From Lysinibacillus_B sp031181585 (GTDB lineage: Bacteria; Bacillota; Bacilli; Bacillales_A; Planococcaceae): a DNA stretch of 64,000 nt. Position numbers and translations under genes: made by a program. The notes below the pieces were generated by a model, which was given only the letters and a program-made list of their open reading frames with translations, was not told the origin of the DNA and searched no databases. Below are positions 60,571-64,000 of the stretch, one piece after another (position 1 is the first letter of the stretch; each line of letters starts with the position of its first letter). Location: the NCBI RefSeq assembly GCF_047301505.1, contig NZ_CP154840.1:3224001-3288000 (forward strand), read 5' to 3'.

Positions 60571-61374
60571 TTAGGAGATAATATAGCCGAGGGACCTTAA
60601 ACTATTATTCATAAAATCTTTTGTTAGCAGGAAGATCTCTTCCCGTTCCATTTCAAAAAATAGACTATTCAAGCTGTCTTTCCATTCCTTATATTGAAAA
60701 TGAGTTAGATTTTGTTGAACGAGCCATTGCTTTGAATATGCCGTATCCGTGATACTGTCACGTCCGCCTGTCATTAGAAGAACAGGCAATGCAGGCAGCT
60801 TTACCTCTGCGTCTTTCCACATTCTTAAAAGCTGCTGCAGTTCACGATACCATTTCACAGTGACAACTGTGTTAAAAGGTACATCATCCTTCATCTCACC
60901 ATATACTTCAAAGTTACGTGTCAATGTATTATAGGTGATTTCATGTTTTAGCTTGACGTTTGATGTAATCGCGCTCAGACTCGACAAAGCCTTCGAAAGC
61001 TTCCCTGGTTCAAGCTTCAAATGGAGCCAAGGTGACACCATTATGAGACCTGCACAGTCGAACTTATTACGATATAATGCGCGTGCAGCAATTGTTGCTC
61101 CCAGTCCATTTCCTATTATAAATACCGGCAGATTATCTGTATGAGCAACCTGAATCAGCTGTTTTGCATAAGTATAATATTCTTGAAACTCCTCATCATG
61201 GTAGCGATGATTTTTTGCTTGCTCCCCGTGTCCCGGTAAATCTCCCATTACAACGTGAAATCCTGAGCCTCGTAATTTTTCAATAAGCCACGCATACCAG
61301 GCATGGTGCTCATAAGCACTATGAAAAATTGCCACAACCGCTTTTGGCTGCCCCTCAGCATCCCATTTCCACAT
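60571..61374 (-). CDS. ytpA: Alpha/beta hydrolase YtpA (lysophospholipase-like)
   Basis: 267 residues. GDLPGHGEQAKNHRYH is the conserved N-terminal loop, IGNGLGATIA the nucleophile-elbow region (an Asn-Gly form; the usual GxSxG serine is replaced by GNGLG), and LLMTGGRDSITDT carries the catalytic Asp. I chose ATG 61374 with AGGAGGAAGG upstream. B. subtilis YtpA is a lysophospholipase making the antibiotic bacilysocin. The missing elbow serine makes that activity doubtful here. Confidence 0.83.
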   Translation of the reverse strand: MWKWDAEGQPKAVVAIFHSAYEHHAWYAWLIEKLRGSGFHVVMGDLPGHGEQAKNHRYHDEEFQEYYTYAKQLIQVAHTDNLPVFIIGNGLGATIAARALYRNKFDCAGLIMVSPWLHLKLEPGKLSKALSSLSAITSNVKLKHEITYNTLTRNFEVYGEMKDDVPFNTVVTVKWYRELQQLLRMWKDAEVKLPALPVLLMTGGRDSITDTAYSKQWLVQQNLTHFQYKEWKDSLNSLFFEMEREEIFLLTKDFMNNSLRSLGYIIS

Positions 61375-61485
61375 CGGCCTTCCTCCTAAAATTCTCATTC
61401 GTTATTAATTGAAAAGTTTGTTTATTTCCTACTTACTATTTGTTACGATAATTATACATATTAGCTTGAAATGAGGCGAAAGAAT

Positions 61486-61998
61486 ATGATTTACCCTTAT
61501 AAAGACAAAAATCCGAACATAGACCCATCTGCCTTTATTGCCGATTATGTCACAATTACAGGTGACGTTACAATTGGGGCAGAAACATCTGTGTGGTTTA
61601 ACACCGTGATCCGCGGAGATGTTGCTCCAACAATCATAGGCAGCCGTGTGAGCATCCAGGATTTAAGCTGCCTTCACCAAAGCCCCGACAATCCTCTTAT
61701 TATTGAGGATGAGGTGACAGTTGGCCACCAAGTAACATTACATAGCTGTGTCGTCCGCAAGCGAGCACTTATTGGTATGGGCTCTATTATTTTGGATGGT
61801 GCCGAAATCGGAGAAGGCGCCTTTGTAGGGGCCGGCAGCCTTGTTCCTCCAGGTAAAAAAATTCCTCCCAACTCCTTAGCGATGGGCAGTCCTGCAAAAG
61901 TCGTCCGTGAAATTACGCCTGAAGACCGTGCAGATATGGATCGAATCATTCGGGAGTATGTAGAAAAAGGGCAATACTATAAATCACTACAAAAATAA
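61486..61998 (+). CDS. ytoA: Gamma carbonic anhydrase-like protein YtoA
   Basis: 170 residues, left-handed beta-helix of hexapeptide repeats (SAFIADYVTITGDVTIGAET, IRGDVAPTIIGSRVSIQD). Metal histidines are visible in LHQSP, VTVGHQVTLHSC and the loop between. ATG 61486 with GAGGCG upstream; the ATG at 61471 overlaps that site. Closest known role is the gamma-class carbonic anhydrase/YrdA group; activity is unproven. Confidence 0.92.
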   Translation: MIYPYKDKNPNIDPSAFIADYVTITGDVTIGAETSVWFNTVIRGDVAPTIIGSRVSIQDLSCLHQSPDNPLIIEDEVTVGHQVTLHSCVVRKRALIGMGSIILDGAEIGEGAFVGAGSLVPPGKKIPPNSLAMGSPAKVVREITPEDRADMDRIIREYVEKGQYYKSLQK

Positions 61999-62007
61999 CA
62001 AGCAGAA

Positions 62008-62032
62008 AGCCGCCTAATGGAGGCTTTTTTTC
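62008..62032 (+). terminator. Terminator of ytoA
   Basis: An AAGCCGCC/GGAGGCTT hairpin with a TAAT loop, then TTTTTTCT. Confidence 0.75.
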
Positions 62033-62216
62033 TATTATATAATATGTTAAAGAGATTTCTGCTCTAAAATTGATGATGATTCTATGCCCTTGTGAAAATA
62101 TGAAAGATTAGTTTTCAATCTGGCAAACGGTATTAGACATTTGGTTCAGCTGCTATAGCGCAGAAAAAGAGTGTGCATTGTTCTCTTATCCAGCGCTGGT
62201 CCCTTTCCTTATCTGC

Positions 62217-62247
62217 TAAAAAAGCCGCCACATGAAGTGACGGCCTT
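62217..62247 (-). terminator. Terminator of metK
   Basis: On the minus strand, a GCCGTCAC/GTGGCGGC stem with a 5-nt loop, then TTTTTTAG. Confidence 0.85.
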
Positions 62248-62269
62248 TTCATATCCTGGCACAACTCAA

Positions 62270-63466
62270 TTATAGGCCCGCTTTTTCGCGAAGCGCTTGA
62301 GCCTTGTCCGTTTTTTCCCATGGTACATCCAGGTCTGTACGGCCAAAGTGGCCATAAGCTGCTGTTTGTTTATAGATTGGACGGCGCAGGTCAAGCATTT
62401 TAATGATCCCGGCTGGACGTAAATCAAATAGTTCACGTACCCATTCCACGATTTTGCTTTCTTCCACTTTACCAGTGCCAAATGTATCAACAGCGATCGA
62501 TACAGGGCGAGCTACACCGATTGCATACGCAAGCTGTACCTCAGCACGCTCTGCAAGCTCTGCCGCTACAATATTTTTCGCAACATAACGTGCTGCGTAG
62601 GCTGCTGACCGGTCAACCTTTGTAGCATCCTTACCAGAGAAAGCACCGCCGCCGTGACGCGCATAACCACCGTATGTATCAACGATAATTTTACGGCCAG
62701 TAAGCCCTGCATCTCCTTTTGGTCCGCCAATAACAAAACGGCCTGTTGGATTAATGAAATATTTCGTGTTTACATCAATTAAGTTTGCGGGTACTACTTT
62801 ATTGATTACCACTTCTTTAATGTCTTTTTGAATTTGCTCTAATGTTACTTCTTCGTCATGCTGTGTAGATAAAACAATTGTATCCACACGTGCAGGTTGG
62901 TTGTTTTCGTCATATTCTACAGTTACTTGTGTTTTTCCATCTGGACGCAGATAAGGCAGTTCACCTGATTTACGAGCTTCTGTCAGGCGACGAGCCAGCT
63001 TATGTGCCAAACTGATAGGCAGCGGCATCAGTTCTGGTGTCTCATTGCATGCATAACCAAACATTAAGCCCTGGTCTCCGGCACCGATTGCCTCTAGTTC
63101 TTCGTCAGTCATTGCGCCTTCGCGAGCTTCAAGCGCTTGGTCAACACCTTGTGCGATATCAGGCGATTGCTCACCAAGAGCTACCAGTACGGCTAGGTTT
63201 TCAGCATCAAAACCATATTTTCCGCGTGTATAGCCAATTTGTTCTACTGTATCACGTACAATTCCTTTAATATCTACATATGTAGATGTCGTTACTTCAC
63301 CGGATACTAATACAAGTCCTGTCGTAACAGTTGTTTCGCACGCTACGCGAGCGTTTGGATCTTCTGCTAGAATAGCATCTAAAATGGCATCTGAAATTTG
63401 GTCGCAAATTTTGTCTGGATGCCCTTCTGTTACACTTTCTGATGTAAACAGTCGACGGTTTGTCAT
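62270..63466 (-). CDS. metK: S-adenosylmethionine synthetase
   Basis: Makes S-adenosylmethionine from methionine and ATP. It has 398 residues. SVTEGHPDKICDQISDAI (N-terminal substrate site), GAGDQGLMFGYACNETPELMP (ATP signature) and GGGAFSGKDATKVDRSAAYAAR (phosphate site) are intact. I chose ATG 63466 (MTNRRLFTSESV) after TTAGGAGG. Expression is controlled by the SAM-I riboswitch upstream: product feedback. Confidence 0.97.
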   Translation of the reverse strand: MTNRRLFTSESVTEGHPDKICDQISDAILDAILAEDPNARVACETTVTTGLVLVSGEVTTSTYVDIKGIVRDTVEQIGYTRGKYGFDAENLAVLVALGEQSPDIAQGVDQALEAREGAMTDEELEAIGAGDQGLMFGYACNETPELMPLPISLAHKLARRLTEARKSGELPYLRPDGKTQVTVEYDENNQPARVDTIVLSTQHDEEVTLEQIQKDIKEVVINKVVPANLIDVNTKYFINPTGRFVIGGPKGDAGLTGRKIIVDTYGGYARHGGGAFSGKDATKVDRSAAYAARYVAKNIVAAELAERAEVQLAYAIGVARPVSIAVDTFGTGKVEESKIVEWVRELFDLRPAGIIKMLDLRRPIYKQTAAYGHFGRTDLDVPWEKTDKAQALREKAGL

Positions 63467-63689
63467 TTGTTTTCCTCCTAAAAATACCTTGCGCGAAAGC
63501 GCGTATTTGATACGGTACTCATTACCCATGTATGTCTACCCGTACGGATTAAAAAAGCCGCTGCTAACTTTTACACGAGGATTTAGAAAGGCCCGGAATA
63601 ACAAAGAGAAGCTCAGCCTGCTTATATGTCTTTCTTTATAAGGACGATATAACAGTAATTCCTTAAACTGCTCTTTTCGCATTTAAAAC
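63467..63689 (-). other. Leader between the riboswitch and metK
   Basis: About 220 nt of untranslated leader after the riboswitch terminator. It includes TTTTAAATG-rich stretches and a GCGCGAAAGCGC-like hairpin near 63488-63503, and no convincing ORF. Confidence 0.5.
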
Positions 63690-63866
63690 AAAAAAATCCC
63701 TTCGCTCATGTATGAGGAAAGGAGTCATGTTTTCGTTACCTTTCACTCTTATCGTTCAAGGATTATATCCTTGCATCAGGTTGGCACCAACACGTTACGA
63801 TAATCGTATTGCAGGTTGCCGGGTTTCATAGGGCCTGACCCTCCACCAGCTCGGGATAAGAGTATC
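63690..63866 (-). promoter_or_regulatory. SAM-I riboswitch (S-box) of metK
   Basis: On the minus strand, the P1 strand CTCTTATCC is followed by GAGCTGGTGGAGGGTCAGG, CCCTATGAAACCCGGCAACC, a hairpin and the closing GATAAGAG. The expression platform is a terminator (TCCTTTC with GAAGGGA, then TTTTTTT near 63690-63697). SAM binding should end transcription before metK. Confidence 0.97.
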
Positions 63867-63879
63867 CGTTCAATTGTAC

Positions 63880-63908
63880 ATGGTACGAAATTTGTTTCAT
63901 CTTGTCAA
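63880..63908 (-). promoter_or_regulatory. Promoter of metK riboswitch transcript
   Basis: On the minus strand, TTGACA (63903-63908), 17 bp, TACCAT (63880-63885), just upstream of the S-box. Confidence 0.7.
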
Positions 63909-63987
63909 ACGATTTATAATGGTTTTATGGAATATAAAAAATTCATAAAATAAATTCACAATTAGTATAGATTATTTAAATCAATGT

Positions 63988-63996
63988 GTTATACTA
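63988..63996 (+). promoter_or_regulatory. Possible outward promoter at the right edge
   Basis: TGTTATACT is an extended -10 facing right, divergent from metK. In B. subtilis pckA is the divergent neighbour; that gene would lie beyond the window. Confidence 0.35.
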
Positions 63997-64000
63997 TTTT

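Noticed and set aside
1..64000. CRISPR array, prophage, insertion sequence or tRNA genes
   Set aside because: No direct repeats with unique spacers of CRISPR size, no transposase or phage proteins, and no cloverleaf sequences were seen. The 21-bp array at 58795 has too short a unit for CRISPR.

Overview
The window is chromosomal DNA from a low-GC, Gram-positive endospore-former-type Bacillota. Gene content and order follow the Bacillus subtilis 'yt' region (acsA-acuABC-ccpA-aroA, ytxG/H-murC-sftA-ytpR-ytpQ, ytoP-ytzB-ytnP-trmB-ytlR, dat-pepV-ytzE-ytzG-ytgP-ytfP, leuS-yttB-ytqAB, ytpA-ytoA-metK). The protein sequences are close to, but clearly distinct from, Bacillus, so I infer a Planococcaceae relative (Lysinibacillus/Solibacillus/Kurthia type). 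The genus is not proven from this sequence. I saw no prophage, insertion sequence, CRISPR array, rRNA or tRNA gene. Most genes are on the minus strand, most units end in a clear intrinsic terminator, and several genes start at TTG or GTG.

Layout. 1-3.2 kb: a truncated minus-strand T-box leader (probably tyrS) running off the left edge, divergent from a class A penicillin-binding protein. 3.2-7.6 kb: the arginine operon argC-J-B-D behind a promoter covered by two ARG boxes. 7.6-12.8 kb: acetate metabolism, acsA divergent from acuA-acuB-acuC, then a universal stress protein. 12.9-18.7 kb: ccpA, aroA, a divergent FtsA/PilM-like ATPase with an unusual repeat tail, and the ytxG-ytxH envelope pair. 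18.8-31.9 kb: murC, the DNA translocase sftA, ytpQ-ytpR, a lipoprotein, a nucleotide phosphatase, an M42 peptidase, a lactonase-like hydrolase, trmB, and a NERD/diacylglycerol-kinase pair. 32-38.8 kb: D-amino acid transaminase, dipeptidase pepV, ytzE behind a structured leader, a pseudouridine synthase, the MurJ-type flippase, a flavoprotein and a dispersed repeat. 39-41.8 kb: an ECF sigma/partner operon, an SRPBCC protein and a 56-residue zinc-ribbon protein. 41.9-47.9 kb: a sulfite-reduction and siroheme operon (cobA-sirB-yezD-cysJ-cysI-sirC), followed by about 0.7 kb without genes. 48.4-54.9 kb: leuS with a leucine T-box, an MFS exporter, a radical SAM protein with its methyltransferase partner, and a LysE exporter. 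54.9-60.4 kb: a MacB-type ABC exporter, a second ECF sigma/partner operon and a sodium/alanine symporter. 60.5-64 kb: a lysophospholipase-like hydrolase, a gamma carbonic anhydrase-like protein, and metK under a SAM-I riboswitch.

The genes are mainly housekeeping: amino-acid supply sensed by ARG boxes, T-boxes and a SAM riboswitch; acetyl-CoA synthetase controlled by reversible acetylation; and cell-envelope assembly (PBP, MurC, MurJ, Dat, SftA).

The least explained signal is a perfectly phased array upstream of the second ECF sigma operon: six copies of TGTCTATTA exactly 21 bp apart, with unrelated spacers. Other points for follow-up are the five NGxP repeats in the FtsA/PilM-like protein, the ytzE leader, and the repeat element after ytfP.
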